Below, in pieces: positions 1 through 9,685 of a stretch of 64,000 bases of DNA. Both the position numbers and the translations under genes were made by a program. Origin of the DNA: Thalassobaculum sp. OXR-137 (GTDB lineage Bacteria > Pseudomonadota > Alphaproteobacteria > Thalassobaculales > Thalassobaculaceae). The notes beneath the pieces were generated by a model. The model saw only the letters and a program-made list of their open reading frames with translations. It had not been told where the DNA came from and did no database searches. Every line of letters begins with the position of its first letter. Position 1 is the first letter of the stretch. The DNA is taken from positions 5,002,501-5,066,500 of the forward strand of contig NZ_CP139715.1 of the NCBI RefSeq assembly GCF_034377285.1, given 5' to 3'.

Positions 1-23
1 GGCGGCCGTCCTCGGCGCCGCGG

Positions 24-1418
24 TCACGGCAGCAGACCGATGATCCGCCACCAGACATAGTTCAGCGGCAGCAGGAACACGATGGTGAAGAACGCGGTGA
101 CGAGCGCCGTGCGGACCGCCGCGGAGGCCGGGATGTTGCCGAGCTGCAGCAGCACGATCAGCGGCGGGACCTGATAGGGAAACAGTACCGTGGAGAAGCC
201 GTTGACGAAGGTCATCAGCACCGTCTTCAGCGGCAGGCCGGAGGCGGTGGCGAGATCGCCGGCGATCGGCGTCAGAATCGCCGGAATGCCGGGCATGGTG
301 GACACGGTGCCGAGCAGCGTCGTCATCAGGGACAGGGCGAAGAAGGCCTTGGCCGGGTGCGCGCCGTCCATGGAGACGTTGTCCAGGACCACATGGGCCA
401 GCGCCTCGCCGAGGCCGCTATGGGCCACGAGGGCGCCGACCCCCAGGATGCCGGCCACGTAGATCAGCGGATTGATCGGCACCTTGTCGCGGAAGGTCTG
501 CGGCGGCACCAGACCCACCATCGGCAGCAGACATATCAGGCCGGCGGCCAGACTGATCCAGGCCGGCGAGACGCCATGCACCGCATCGGTCGCCCACAGG
601 GCCAGGGCCACGGCCAGCAACAGGGCGAGCCGGCGCTCGTCCCGGCTCCAATAGGAGGGCTCGGGCGTGTCGTCGGCCTTCTCCTCGGTGGCGACCGGCG
701 TGTCGTCGAACAGGCGCCAGACGACGAGGACGAGCAGCACGGATTTCAGCAGGCCCAGGACCGGGAAATGGATGAGCATCCAGTCGAAATACTGGATCTG
801 GATGCCGTGGAAGGTCTGGGCCGCGCCGAGCAGCACGTTGTTCGGCACGTTGGCCGGCAGGATCCCGACCGGCCCAAGATAGGATCCGAAGCCCGTGGCG
901 ATCACCAGCCCGGTACGCCCGCGCGAGCCGGCCAGGTAGCCGAGCCGGTCGGCCAGGGCCAGGACGATGGGCAGCAGCAGCACCAGCCGGCCCATGGTCG
1001 ATGGCATCAGGAAGCCGAGCGCCAGACAGACCGTCACCACGCCGGCCACGGTCGCGAGATACCCGCCGGTGAAGCGCCGCACCAACGTGCGGGCGATGCG
1101 CCCGCCGAGGCCGGTGCGGTCCACCGCCGCGCCGATGATCAGCCCGCCGAAGACCAGCCAGAAGGCCGGGCTGGCGAAACCGGAGAAGATCACCGGCGGG
1201 GTCGATACATGCAGGATCATGGCGGCGAGGAAGAAGGCCACCGCCACCAGATGCTCCGGCAGCAGGACCGAGGCCCAGGCGCCGATCGCCAGCACCACCA
1301 GGGCGGCGGCCCGCATGATCTCCGGCGAAGCACCCTCGGGTACCGGCATGAACCACAGGGTACAGGACAGCGCCGCCAGGATCAGGGTGGTGAGGATATG
1401 CCGGGGGGACGCGGTCAC
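24..1418 (-). CDS. SLC13/DASS-family anion permease
   Basis: A 464-residue, very hydrophobic protein with about a dozen predicted membrane segments spread over its length and a short charged loop near residues 235-260 (TEEKADDTPEPSYWSRDERR region). This is the pattern of SLC13 (divalent anion:Na+ symporter) transporters for dicarboxylates, sulfate or related anions in the inner membrane. The start is GTG and overlaps the stop codon of the upstream carboxylase alpha gene by four bases (GTGA), so the two are probably translated together. That coupling hints that the substrate is a carboxylate linked to leucine or acyl-CoA metabolism, but this is inference. The exact substrate cannot be read from the sequence. 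Confidence 0.8.
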   Translation of the reverse strand: MTASPRHILTTLILAALSCTLWFMPVPEGASPEIMRAAALVVLAIGAWASVLLPEHLVAVAFFLAAMILHVSTPPVIFSGFASPAFWLVFGGLIIGAAVDRTGLGGRIARTLVRRFTGGYLATVAGVVTVCLALGFLMPSTMGRLVLLLPIVLALADRLGYLAGSRGRTGLVIATGFGSYLGPVGILPANVPNNVLLGAAQTFHGIQIQYFDWMLIHFPVLGLLKSVLLVLVVWRLFDDTPVATEEKADDTPEPSYWSRDERRLALLLAVALALWATDAVHGVSPAWISLAAGLICLLPMVGLVPPQTFRDKVPINPLIYVAGILGVGALVAHSGLGEALAHVVLDNVSMDGAHPAKAFFALSLMTTLLGTVSTMPGIPAILTPIAGDLATASGLPLKTVLMTFVNGFSTVLFPYQVPPLIVLLQLGNIPASAAVRTALVTAFFTIVFLLPLNYVWWRIIGLLP

Positions 1419-3448
1419 GCGCTTGCCTCCGGGGCGTCGCCGTCGGCCTCGAACACCACCAGGTCGGCCCCCTCCTCCACCAGATCGCCGGCGGCGACCG
1501 GCAGGCCGGCGACCACGCCGTCGGCCGGCGCCGAGATCGTGTGCTCCATCTTCATCGCTTCCAGCACGATCAGGGTCGCCCCCTTCTTCACGCTGTCGCC
1601 CTCGGAGACGGCGACGGCAACCACCTTGGCCGGCATCGGCGCCACCAGCCGCCCTCCGGCCTCCGACGCGTCGTCGAGCCCGGCGAGCGGATCGATCACG
1701 GCAACCGTCCAGGATCGGCCCTGCGCCAGGACCGTGCGGCGGTCCCGGTCGGCGATCACGCGGACAGGCCGGCGCACGCCGTCAACGGTCGCCAGCAGCG
1801 CGCCGTCCGGCTCCTCCGCCACCTCCAGGGACACGGTCCGCCCGGCCACGGTCGCCCGCCAGCCGGCGCCCTCGGCATGCATGTCCAGATCGGTCTCGTC
1901 CTCGCCCTGGCGGAAGCGGATCGGGTGATGGGCACTGTCGTTCAGCCGCCAGGCATCGGCCCGGGCCCAGGGCGAGTGCGGATCGCCGGTCGCCGCCGCC
2001 CGCCGCCTGGACGCGCCGTCGAGGCGCCGCATCTCGGCGACGCCGGCCAGCGCCAGCACCCAATCCGGCGCGGCGGCCGGCGGCGGGGCGAGGCGGTCGA
2101 TCTCGCGGCCGACGAACCCGGTGTCGATGGGGCCGGCCACCACCTCGGGATGCTCGACCAGGGTTTTCAGGAAATCGCGGTTGGTGGTCACCCCCACCAC
2201 CTCGCAGCGGCCGAGGGCGGCGGCGAGCCGGGCCAGCGCTTCCGGTCGGTCGGGTCCGTGGGCGATCACCTTTGCGATCATCGGATCGTAGTGGACACTG
2301 ACCGTGCCGCCCTGCTCCACGCCGGAATCGACCCGAACGCCGTTGCCCTCCGGCAGGCGAAGGTGCACCAGACGCCCGGTCTGGGGCATGAAGTCCCGGG
2401 CCGGATCCTCGGCATAAAGCCGGACCTCCACCGCATGGCCGGTGATGGTCAGGTCGTCCTGGCCGAAGGGCAGCGCCTCGCCGGCGGCGACCCGGAGCTG
2501 CAACGCCACCAGGTCCAGGCCGGTGATCAGCTCGGTCACCGGATGCTCGACCTGAAGTCGGGTGTTCATCTCCATGAAGTGGAACGCGCCGCCCGTACCA
2601 TTTTCAGGCGCATCCATGATGAACTCGACCGTCCCGGCGCCGACATAGCCGACCGCCTGCGCGGCGGCGACCGCGGCCGCGCCCATTTCCGCGCGCAGGC
2701 CGGGGGCGAGATCGGGGGCGGGCGCCTCCTCCAGAATCTTCTGGTGGCGGCGCTGGGCCGAGCAGTCGCGCTCGAACAGGTGAACGGTGTTGCCGTGGCG
2801 GTCGGCGAAGACCTGGACCTCCACGTGGCGGGGCCGCTCCAGGTATTTCTCCACGATCAGACGGTCGTCGCCGAAGGAGGCCTTGCCTTCGCGCTGCGCG
2901 CCCTCGATTCCGGCCTTCAACTCGTCCTCGCCGCGCACGACGCGCATGCCCTTGCCGCCCCCGCCGGCCGAGGCCTTGAGCAGCACCGGGAATCCGATCT
3001 CGCGGGCCGCGGCCGACAGGCGTTCGGTCGACTGGTCGGCGCCGTGATAGCCCGGGACCAGCGGCACGCCGGCCTTCTCCATCAACCCCTTGGCTCCCGC
3101 CTTGGAGCCCATCGCTTCGATGGCGCTGGCCGGCGGGCCGACGAAGGCGATGCCGGCCGCCGCGCAGGCTTCGGCGAAGGCGGCGTTTTCGGACAGGAAC
3201 CCGTACCCCGGATGAACCGCGTCGGCGCCGGCGCGGCGGGCGACGTCGAGGATGCGCTCGGCGACCAGATAGCTCTCCGCCGCGGGGGCCGGGCCGATCG
3301 GCCAGGCCTCGTCGCAGGCCCGGACATGCGGCGCATCCCGGTCGGCTTCGGAGAACACGGCGATCGTGCGCAGACCCATGGCGCGGGCGGTGCGGGCGAT
3401 CCGCACGGCGATCTCGCCCCGGTTGGCGATCAGCAGGCTGGAGAACAT
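1415..3448 (-). CDS. mccA: Methylcrotonyl-CoA carboxylase alpha (biotin) subunit
   Basis: 677 residues with the order biotin carboxylase (N-terminal domain from MFSSLLIANRGEIAVRI, ATP-grasp glycine-rich loop KASAGGGGKGMRVV near residue 160, C-terminal domain to about 450), a middle region, and a C-terminal biotinyl domain with EAMKMEH, the biotin lysine being about K633. It carboxylates its own biotin with ATP and bicarbonate; the beta subunit encoded at 6706-8313 would transfer the carboxyl to the acyl-CoA. Propionyl-CoA or geranyl-CoA carboxylase alpha chains look alike, but the nearby isovaleryl-CoA dehydrogenase, hydratase and LiuR point to methylcrotonyl-CoA and leucine breakdown. Its 3' end overlaps the SLC13 permease start. 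Confidence 0.9.
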   Translation of the reverse strand: MFSSLLIANRGEIAVRIARTARAMGLRTIAVFSEADRDAPHVRACDEAWPIGPAPAAESYLVAERILDVARRAGADAVHPGYGFLSENAAFAEACAAAGIAFVGPPASAIEAMGSKAGAKGLMEKAGVPLVPGYHGADQSTERLSAAAREIGFPVLLKASAGGGGKGMRVVRGEDELKAGIEGAQREGKASFGDDRLIVEKYLERPRHVEVQVFADRHGNTVHLFERDCSAQRRHQKILEEAPAPDLAPGLRAEMGAAAVAAAQAVGYVGAGTVEFIMDAPENGTGGAFHFMEMNTRLQVEHPVTELITGLDLVALQLRVAAGEALPFGQDDLTITGHAVEVRLYAEDPARDFMPQTGRLVHLRLPEGNGVRVDSGVEQGGTVSVHYDPMIAKVIAHGPDRPEALARLAAALGRCEVVGVTTNRDFLKTLVEHPEVVAGPIDTGFVGREIDRLAPPPAAAPDWVLALAGVAEMRRLDGASRRRAAATGDPHSPWARADAWRLNDSAHHPIRFRQGEDETDLDMHAEGAGWRATVAGRTVSLEVAEEPDGALLATVDGVRRPVRVIADRDRRTVLAQGRSWTVAVIDPLAGLDDASEAGGRLVAPMPAKVVAVAVSEGDSVKKGATLIVLEAMKMEHTISAPADGVVAGLPVAAGDLVEEGADLVVFEADGDAPEASA

Positions 3449-3642
3449 CGGCTCAAGTCCCAGGATCTCGGGACGGTGAGCATAGGAAGCCGGGGCCGGG
3501 AATTCAAAGCCGAGTATGGGGCCGGCTGCGCGAGCGAGGATCGCCCGGCACTTCGCCCGCTCCCGCCCGGCACGCGGAGGCTGGACGCGGGTGCCACGAC
3601 TCGCCCATATGAAACGGTCTCCACCGGATCGCGAGCGGTACC

Positions 3643-4458
3643 ATGCCCATCCCAGGACAGTCCTTCCGCTTCACACACGCCATCCTGCGCGCCCCGGCCG
3701 GCAGCATCGTCGACGGCCTGCGCGCGATCGATACGGGGAGCCCGGACGCGGCGTTGTTCAGGGCCCAGCACGCGGCCTATCGCGATGCGCTGGAGGCGGC
3801 CGGGCTGGCGACCACCGTGCTGGCGCCGCTGGAGGAGTTTCCCGACAGCGTCTTCGTGGAGGACGCCGCCCTCTGCCTTCCGGAGGGGGCGGTGGTGCTG
3901 CGGCCCGGCGCCCCGACCCGGCTCGGCGAGGCGGTGATGATCGAACCGGCGCTGCTGGAGGCCTTCGAGAAGGTCCGGCACCTGCCCGCCCTCGGCGATC
4001 ACGGGCACGGACGGATCGAGGGCGGCGACGTTCTGGTCACCGACCGGGAGATCCTTGTCGGCCGCTCGGCCCGGACGAACGGCGCCGGGATCGAGGCATT
4101 GCGGGAGGTCGTCCGGGACTGGGGCTACCGGGTGCGGGAGCTCGCGACACCGCCGGAGATCCTGCACTTCAAGACCGATTGCGGGCTGCTCGACGGGGAG
4201 ACGATCCTGACAACCCGGCGTCTGGCCGCGGGCGGTCATCTGGGCGACTACCGGCTGATCCATGTACCGGACGGCGAGGAAGCGGCGGCGAACGCCGTGC
4301 GGATCAACGACGTGGTGCTGCTGCCCGCCGGCTTTCCGCGCACTGCCGACTTGCTGCGGACAGCAGGCTACGCGGTGGTGGCGCTGCCGAACTCGGAAGC
4401 CGCCAAGGTCGACGGCGGCATGTCGTGCCTGTCCCTACGGTTTCGGCGAATCGCCTAA
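3643..4458 (+). CDS. Dimethylargininase (DDAH) / amidinotransferase-fold hydrolase
   Basis: 271 residues. Motifs of the dimethylarginine dimethylaminohydrolase family are in order: FPDSVFVED (66-74), RIEGGDVL (124-131), LHFKTDC with the catalytic histidine H175, and GGMSCLSLR near the C terminus with the likely nucleophile C262. The enzyme hydrolyses methylated arginines to citrulline and an amine in the cytoplasm. Length and the terminal cysteine motif fit DDAH better than arginine deiminase, which is longer. It stands alone on the plus strand between the minus-strand mcc and hydratase genes, so it probably has its own promoter in 3449-3642. A related ornithine or citrulline-forming activity is possible. 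Confidence 0.85.
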   Translation: MPIPGQSFRFTHAILRAPAGSIVDGLRAIDTGSPDAALFRAQHAAYRDALEAAGLATTVLAPLEEFPDSVFVEDAALCLPEGAVVLRPGAPTRLGEAVMIEPALLEAFEKVRHLPALGDHGHGRIEGGDVLVTDREILVGRSARTNGAGIEALREVVRDWGYRVRELATPPEILHFKTDCGLLDGETILTTRRLAAGGHLGDYRLIHVPDGEEAAANAVRINDVVLLPAGFPRTADLLRTAGYAVVALPNSEAAKVDGGMSCLSLRFRRIA

Positions 4459-4595
4459 CGCCGCCCGTATCTGCGCCGCGGGGATCTGCTAGACTGTCGC
4501 CGCATCGCAACCGCCGTCCGGCTCTCGCGTTGCCTTCTTGCATTGAGGACACACCGGCAGGGCGCGGGTTCGACCGGGATACGAAGGGGGATCTC

Positions 4596-5738
4596 ATGGA
4601 CTTCTCGCTCATCGCCTATGGCGTCTCGGTCTATGCCGGCATCTTGGCGCTCAGCACCTACGCTTATTTCGGGCTGTGGGAGATCGAGGCCGATGCGATG
4701 CCGCCCTATCTGGCCGACCAGGGCTACACGACGAAGATCTTCGTCAATCACGTCATCGACAGGATCGAGACCATCCGCCTCGAAACCGCGTCGCAGTCCC
4801 AGGCCGAGGTTGTGACCTCCGGCAAGGTCACCCCGGCCGAGGAAGTCGCCAGCTATTTCGGCGTGAACGAACTGATCCGCGCCGGCCAGGCCAGTTTCGG
4901 CCTGGCGCCGCCGCGCATCGAGCTGGAGGTGATCCAGCGCGACAAGACCGCCCACTGGCGGGTCCGCGGCACCCATGCCCTCTTCGGGCCGACCGTCGAA
5001 ACCGGCAAGCTCGACCTGGAGAGCACCGAACAACTCTTCGAGTCCCTGGCGCATCACACGATCTCGTTCCTCTCCCCCTTCGAGGGCGCGGCCTACGATC
5101 TGGTGGCGGATTCCCGGCTGGGCGACTATTCCCAGACCATCGCCACCACCTCCGCTCTGCTGCGCGGCTGCGCCGATGAGCCGACGTTCGTGTGTACACC
5201 GTCGAATATCCGCGTGGGCCACACCATCCGAGGTCTCGCCAATCTGAACAGCGGCGACATTCGCGCCGCCTTCGAGGACCTGCAGAAGGCCAATGAGCTC
5301 TACGGCAAGGACGCCGTGGCCACCGCCTTCCTCGGCGACGGTCTGCGGCGGCTGGGCGAAGACGAAGGGGCGCGCAAGCGCTACGACGAGGCGCTGGCGC
5401 TGGACAGCGAGGTCGGCAAGCAGTTCGCCGAGTTCGCCGACGGCTTGGCGGCGGCCGGCAATTACCCGCTGGCGGTCGAGCGCTACGAAACGGCGTCCAT
5501 GCTGGACATGGAGACACCTGAGTTCATGGCCAGCTGGGGCGATGCCCTGATCGCCACCGGCGACAACCGGGCGGGGCTGGCGAAATACCTGCAGGCCGAG
5601 AACCTGGACACCGAGACCGACCTGTTCTCCGAGAAGATCGATTCGATCAAGGAGACTCTGGGCGAACTCGAGAAGTCCAATACGAACGAGGTCGCGCCGC
5701 CGGCCACGACCAAGCCGGCGGGTGCGGCGTCGGAGTGA
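4596..5738 (+). CDS. Membrane-anchored TPR protein of unknown function
   Basis: 380 residues from the ATG at 4596, chosen because GAAGGGGG lies about six bases upstream and the coding frame before it has no protein-like character. The N terminus (LIAYGVSVYAGILALSTYAYFGLW) is one membrane segment. The middle (residues 50-190) is of no family I recognise. From about 205 to 345 there are degenerate tetratricopeptide repeats (GDIRAAFEDLQKANELYG, GDGLRRLGEDEGARKRYDEAL, AAGNYPLAVERYETA), and the tail is Pro/Ala-rich. It is likely a scaffold at the inner membrane. It follows the DDAH gene by 137 bases on the same strand; no functional link is evident. Confidence 0.75.
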   Translation: MDFSLIAYGVSVYAGILALSTYAYFGLWEIEADAMPPYLADQGYTTKIFVNHVIDRIETIRLETASQSQAEVVTSGKVTPAEEVASYFGVNELIRAGQASFGLAPPRIELEVIQRDKTAHWRVRGTHALFGPTVETGKLDLESTEQLFESLAHHTISFLSPFEGAAYDLVADSRLGDYSQTIATTSALLRGCADEPTFVCTPSNIRVGHTIRGLANLNSGDIRAAFEDLQKANELYGKDAVATAFLGDGLRRLGEDEGARKRYDEALALDSEVGKQFAEFADGLAAAGNYPLAVERYETASMLDMETPEFMASWGDALIATGDNRAGLAKYLQAENLDTETDLFSEKIDSIKETLGELEKSNTNEVAPPATTKPAGAASE

Positions 5739-5747
5739 CGCCGCCGG

Positions 5748-6551
5748 TCACCAGCTCGGCTTGCGCTTCTCCAGGAAGGCGCTGAGACCTTCCTTGGCCT
5801 CCTCGGTCGCCCGCTGATGGGCGATCCGCTGGGCGGTGTCGCGCACCAGCAGGTCGTCGATCGGCTTGGCCGCCACATGGGCGATCAGGTTCTTTGACGC
5901 CCGCACCGCGGTCGGGCCGGAGCCGGTAATGTGCGCGAGCAAACTGTCCACCGCCGCGTCCAGTGCCGCCTCGTCTGCGACCACCTGGTGGACCAGGCCG
6001 ATGCGCAACGCCTCCTCGGCATCGAACCGTTCGCCGGTCAGGAAATAGCGCCGTGCCGCCCGCTCGCCGATTGCGCGCAGGGAATACGGGCTGATGGCGC
6101 CCGGGATGATGCCGAGCTTCACCTCGCTGAAGGCGAAGATCGCCCCGCTGACCGCCACGGCCATGTCGCAGGTCACCGTCAGTCCCACGCCACCGCCCAG
6201 GGCCGCACCGTTAACCCGGGCGATGGTCGGCATCGGCATCCTGTCGAGCCGCTTCATCAGGCCCGCCAGCTTCATGGCGTCCTGGAAGTTGTCATGATCT
6301 CCCTGACCGCCGGCCTTCTTCATCCAGCCGATCTCCGCACCGGCGGAGAACGCCGCCCCGGCGCCGGTGATCACCAGCGCGCGCACCGAACTGTCGCCGG
6401 CGAGGCGCTCCAGGGTCTCCGTCAGGTCCTGGATCAGCACGTCGTCGAAGGCGTTGCGGATATCCGGCCGGTTCAGGGTCAGGCGCACCACTCCCCGGTC
6501 GTCGTGCTCGAGCAGGATGGTGTCCGGGCGCTGAATGTCGTGGCGAAGCAT
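5748..6551 (-). CDS. liuC: Enoyl-CoA hydratase, probably methylglutaconyl-CoA hydratase
   Basis: 267 residues from ATG at 6551, preceded by AAAGGA at a suitable distance; a longer open frame upstream is repeat DNA. Crotonase-fold signatures are present: an oxyanion-hole segment GAGAAFSAGAEIGWMKK and RVNGAALGGGVGLTVTCDMAVAV, followed by the SEVKLGIIPG helix. Crotonases hydrate or isomerise enoyl-CoA thioesters. The position next to both methylcrotonyl-CoA carboxylase genes makes 3-methylglutaconyl-CoA hydration in leucine catabolism the likely job, though the sequence alone does not fix the substrate. A GTCATCCCG-type repeat separates it from mccB upstream. Confidence 0.85.
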   Translation of the reverse strand: MLRHDIQRPDTILLEHDDRGVVRLTLNRPDIRNAFDDVLIQDLTETLERLAGDSSVRALVITGAGAAFSAGAEIGWMKKAGGQGDHDNFQDAMKLAGLMKRLDRMPMPTIARVNGAALGGGVGLTVTCDMAVAVSGAIFAFSEVKLGIIPGAISPYSLRAIGERAARRYFLTGERFDAEEALRIGLVHQVVADEAALDAAVDSLLAHITGSGPTAVRASKNLIAHVAAKPIDDLLVRDTAQRIAHQRATEEAKEGLSAFLEKRKPSW

Positions 6552-6590
6552 GGGGCGTGTCCTTTGCGATCTTCTATTCCTACCCACACT

Positions 6591-6681
6591 TGTCATCCCG
6601 GCTTGCCCTCGGCAAGGCCGGGACCGTGATCCGGACACCGGAGCCGGGTCCCGGGCCGCGCTTCGCGCTCCGGGAATGACA
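6591..6681. repeat. GTCATCCCGG-type inverted-repeat element
   Basis: A 91-base palindromic element bounded by TGTCATCCCGG and CCGGGAATGACA, with several nested GC-rich inverted repeats between. It fills most of the space between mccB and the hydratase gene. The same terminal words recur at 11923-12155 and 18111-18202. Elements of this look are dispersed between genes in many alphaproteobacterial genomes. Confidence 0.75.
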
Positions 6682-6705
6682 CATGGGTTGGGGTCGGCCG
6701 CCCGG

Positions 6706-8313
6706 TTACATCCGGAACAGGCCGAACTTCGTCTGGCCGATCTCGCGGTTCAGGGCGGCGGAAAGCGACAGGGCGAGCACCGTTCGGGTTTCCGCCGGGT
6801 CGAGAATGCCGTCGTCCCACAGCCGGGCCGTCGCGTAGTAGGGATGCCCCTGGGTCTCGTACTGCTCGCGGATCGGTGCCTTGAAGGCCTCCTCGTCCGC
6901 CGCACTCCAGCTTTCGCCGCGCGCCTCCAGCCCGTCGCGCCGGACCTGGCCCAGCACATTGGCCGCCTGCTCGCCGCCCATGACGGAGATCCGAGCCGTC
7001 GGCCACGTGTAGAGCATCCGCGGTCCGAAGGCCCGGCCGCACATGCCGTAGTTCCCAGCGCCGAAGGAGCCGCCGACGATCACGGTGAACTTCGGCACCG
7101 CCGCCGTCGCCACCGCCGTCACCAGCTTGGCCCCGTCCTTGGCGATGCCCCCGGCCTCGTATTTGCGGCCGACCATGAAGCCGGTGATGTTCTGCAGGAA
7201 CAGCAGCGGAATGCCGCGCTGGGCGCAAAGCTCGATGAAATGCGCGCCCTTCTGGGCCGATTCCGAGAACAGGATGCCGTTATTGGCGACGATCCCGATC
7301 GGATAGCCGTGGATCCGGGCGAAGCCCGTGACCAGCGAGGTGCCGTAGAGTGGCTTGAACTCGTCCAGCTCGCTGCCGTCGACGAGGCGCGCGATGACCT
7401 CGCGGATCTCGATCGGCTTGCGCAGGTCGTCCGGCATGATGCCGTAGAGCTCGGCCGGGTCGTAGGCCGGCGGCTCCGGGTCGCGCATCTCCACATTGGC
7501 CGGCTTGCGCCGGTTCAGGTTCTCCACGATCCGCCGCGCCAGACTGAGCGCATGGGGATCGTTCTGCGCCATGTGATCGGTGACGCCGGAGATCCGGGAA
7601 TGGACGTCGGCGCCGCCGAGATCCTCCGCCGACACCACCTCGCCGGTGGCGGCCTTCACTAGCGGCGGGCCGCCGAGGAAGATCGTCCCCTGCCCCTTCA
7701 CGATGATGCTTTCGTCGGCCATGGCCGGCACATAGGCGCCGCCCGCCGTGCAGCTTCCCATCACCACGGCGATCTGCGGGATGCCTTCCGCCGACATCTG
7801 GGCCTGATTGTAGAAGATCCGGCCGAAATGGTCGCGGTCGGGGAAGACCTCGTCCTGGTTTGGCAGGTTCGCGCCGCCGCTGTCCACCAGATAGACGCAG
7901 GGCAGGTTGTTCTCCCGGGCGATGTCCTGGGCCCGCAGGTGCTTTTTCACGGTGATCGGGTAGTAGGTGCCGCCCTTCACCGTGGCGTCGTTGCAGACCA
8001 CAACGCATTCGCGCCCGCCGACCCTGCCGATGCCGGTGACGATGCCGGCTCCCGGAACCTCTCCGCCATACATGCCCTCGGCCGCGAGCTGGCTGAACTC
8101 CAGGAAGGGCGCTCCCGGATCGAGCAGCGTCCGCACCCGGTCGCGGGGCAGCAGCTTGCCGCGGGACAGGTGCCGCTCACGCGCCCGGTCGCCGCCGCCG
8201 AGATTGACGGCACGGACCTTCTCGCGCAGCTCCTCCACCAGGGCGGCGGTGCGTTCGGCATTCTGCCGGAAGCCGTCGGAACGGGTGTCGACGGCGGAGC
8301 GGATGACGGCCAC
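6706..8313 (-). CDS. mccB: Methylcrotonyl-CoA carboxylase beta (carboxyltransferase) subunit
   Basis: 535 residues from a GTG at 8313, which gives the usual length of the family; the longer open frame reads into the isomerase gene. The carboxyltransferase fold is clear: [60 protein letters not shown] and [12 protein letters not shown]. These match the methylcrotonyl-CoA carboxylase type rather than the propionyl-CoA type. It transfers carboxyl from biotin on the alpha subunit to 3-methylcrotonyl-CoA. The start lies five bases past the stop of the upstream DsbA-like isomerase, whose last codons supply a GGAGG, so translation is probably coupled. Confidence 0.92.
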   Translation of the reverse strand: MAVIRSAVDTRSDGFRQNAERTAALVEELREKVRAVNLGGGDRARERHLSRGKLLPRDRVRTLLDPGAPFLEFSQLAAEGMYGGEVPGAGIVTGIGRVGGRECVVVCNDATVKGGTYYPITVKKHLRAQDIARENNLPCVYLVDSGGANLPNQDEVFPDRDHFGRIFYNQAQMSAEGIPQIAVVMGSCTAGGAYVPAMADESIIVKGQGTIFLGGPPLVKAATGEVVSAEDLGGADVHSRISGVTDHMAQNDPHALSLARRIVENLNRRKPANVEMRDPEPPAYDPAELYGIMPDDLRKPIEIREVIARLVDGSELDEFKPLYGTSLVTGFARIHGYPIGIVANNGILFSESAQKGAHFIELCAQRGIPLLFLQNITGFMVGRKYEAGGIAKDGAKLVTAVATAAVPKFTVIVGGSFGAGNYGMCGRAFGPRMLYTWPTARISVMGGEQAANVLGQVRRDGLEARGESWSAADEEAFKAPIREQYETQGHPYYATARLWDDGILDPAETRTVLALSLSAALNREIGQTKFGLFRM

Positions 8314-8317
8314 GGAC

Positions 8318-8950
8318 CTACCAGCCTCCGGTCGCGAGCCAGCGCTCGACATGATCCAGTCGGTCGGCGCCCCAGAACGGCTCACCGTCGACCACGAAGA
8401 AGGGCGAGCCGCAGACGCCCGCCTGCATCGCCGCCTCGATCTCGGTCTTCAGCCGCTCCTTCACCGCCGGCTCGGTTAGCGCCTTGGCGAGCGCGTCGGC
8501 GTCGATGCCGGTCTCGCCGGCGACCCGGATCACCGCCTGGGCGTCCCGAATGTCGCCGCCCTTTGCGAAGGCCTCGTCGTACAGCGCCTTGACCAGGGCC
8601 ACAGCCTTGGCCGGGTCCTGGTCCTTGACCCAGTAGACCGCCCGCGCAGCCGAGATCGACGGGAAGGGCATGACCTCCGGCAGGGTGAAGGGCAGGCCCA
8701 TCATCCGTGCCGTGCGCTCCATGTCGCGCCGGGCGTAGACGCCCTTGATCGGAATATCGAGCAGCGGCTGGGCACCCGTCGTCTTGAAGATCACGCCGAG
8801 CAGGACCGGCTTCCAGTCGACCTCGCGGTCGTACAGCCCGGCCATCTCGTCGATCTTATGGGCGGCTAGGTAGCCGTAGGGCGACGAGAAATCGAAATAG
8901 AAGTCGATCGGCGCCTTAGGCTCGTCCTCCGGCGTGTCGGCCTCGGTCAT
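8318..8950 (-). CDS. 2-hydroxychromene-2-carboxylate isomerase family (DsbA-like) protein
   Basis: 210 residues with the thioredoxin/DsbA-like kappa-GST fold of HCCA isomerases: [17 protein letters not shown] near the N terminus and [21 protein letters not shown] near the C terminus. Family members are glutathione-dependent isomerases of aromatic degradation; many homologues sit in unrelated settings and their substrate is unknown. GGGAGG lies upstream of the ATG. It is the first gene of a unit with mccB (five-base gap), so here it may serve acyl-CoA or leucine metabolism rather than naphthalene breakdown. Confidence 0.85.
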   Translation of the reverse strand: MTEADTPEDEPKAPIDFYFDFSSPYGYLAAHKIDEMAGLYDREVDWKPVLLGVIFKTTGAQPLLDIPIKGVYARRDMERTARMMGLPFTLPEVMPFPSISAARAVYWVKDQDPAKAVALVKALYDEAFAKGGDIRDAQAVIRVAGETGIDADALAKALTEPAVKERLKTEIEAAMQAGVCGSPFFVVDGEPFWGADRLDHVERWLATGGW

Positions 8951-8980
8951 GTCAGATCCTCCCAGATGCGGCCCGCGTCC

Positions 8981-9661
8981 CTACCAGGGGAACGCGGTGC
9001 CGTCGTAATTGCGGAAGCAGCCATTGTCTTCCGGCGTCAGGTTGGCGATCACATTGCGCATACCGGCGGCGCTGTCCACCGCGGTCACCGGCGCGCTCGG
9101 CCCGCCCATGTCGGTGCGCACATGGCCCGGATGCAGCAGCGCGACGATCGCGCCCTGATCCGCCAGTTCCTTCGCCAGGCAGCTCGCCGCCATGTTCAGC
9201 GCGGTCTTGGACGAGCGATACACGGCGTTGCCGCCGCCGTTGCGCTCGATCGAGGCCATCAGCGAACTGGTGAAGGCCATCACCTTCATCGACGAGTTGA
9301 GAACGTTGTCCTTGAACGCCCACGCCACCCGGATCGGCGCGAAGACGTTGGTCTCCATGGTCTTGGCCCAGGCGTCGTAGTCGATGTCGCCGATCGACGG
9401 CACCTTGTTGATGTTGATGCCCGCATTGTTGAACAGCACGTCGATCTGCTGGCCCTTGAGGCTGGTGACCAGCGCATCGAGGGTCGAGATGTCGTCCACG
9501 TCCAGCGGATAGACGTCTATGTCGCCCTCGACCTCGTTGAGCTCGTCGGCCGCGCCCGGATTGCGGCAGGTCGCGATGACCCGCCAGCCGTCGGCCGCAT
9601 ACTGCCGGGCAAGCTCGAGGCCGATGCCTCGATTGGCGCCGGTGATCAGGACTGTTGGCAT
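8981..9661 (-). CDS. Short-chain dehydrogenase/reductase
   Basis: 226 residues with the classical SDR features: TGANRGIG nucleotide-binding loop at 7-14, NNAG in the middle, and the YRSSK catalytic pair, with a serine-containing FTSSLM strand before it. It should be an NAD(P)H-dependent cytoplasmic oxidoreductase. The end LTPEDNGCFRNYDGTAFPW is typical of the CsgA/sniffer-like SDR subgroup. GAGAGGGAGAC precedes the ATG. It lies between DUF1989 and the HCCA isomerase gene with short gaps, so the block 8318-11419 may be one transcript. Substrate unknown. Confidence 0.85.
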   Translation of the reverse strand: MPTVLITGANRGIGLELARQYAADGWRVIATCRNPGAADELNEVEGDIDVYPLDVDDISTLDALVTSLKGQQIDVLFNNAGININKVPSIGDIDYDAWAKTMETNVFAPIRVAWAFKDNVLNSSMKVMAFTSSLMASIERNGGGNAVYRSSKTALNMAASCLAKELADQGAIVALLHPGHVRTDMGGPSAPVTAVDSAAGMRNVIANLTPEDNGCFRNYDGTAFPW

Positions 9662-9685
9662 GGTGTCTCCCTCTCGCGTTCAGGC

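Noticed and set aside
1541-3937. Open frame of 798 codons on the plus strand across mccA
   Set aside because: Antisense shadow of mccA that runs on into the DDAH gene in another frame; no start signal or protein motif.
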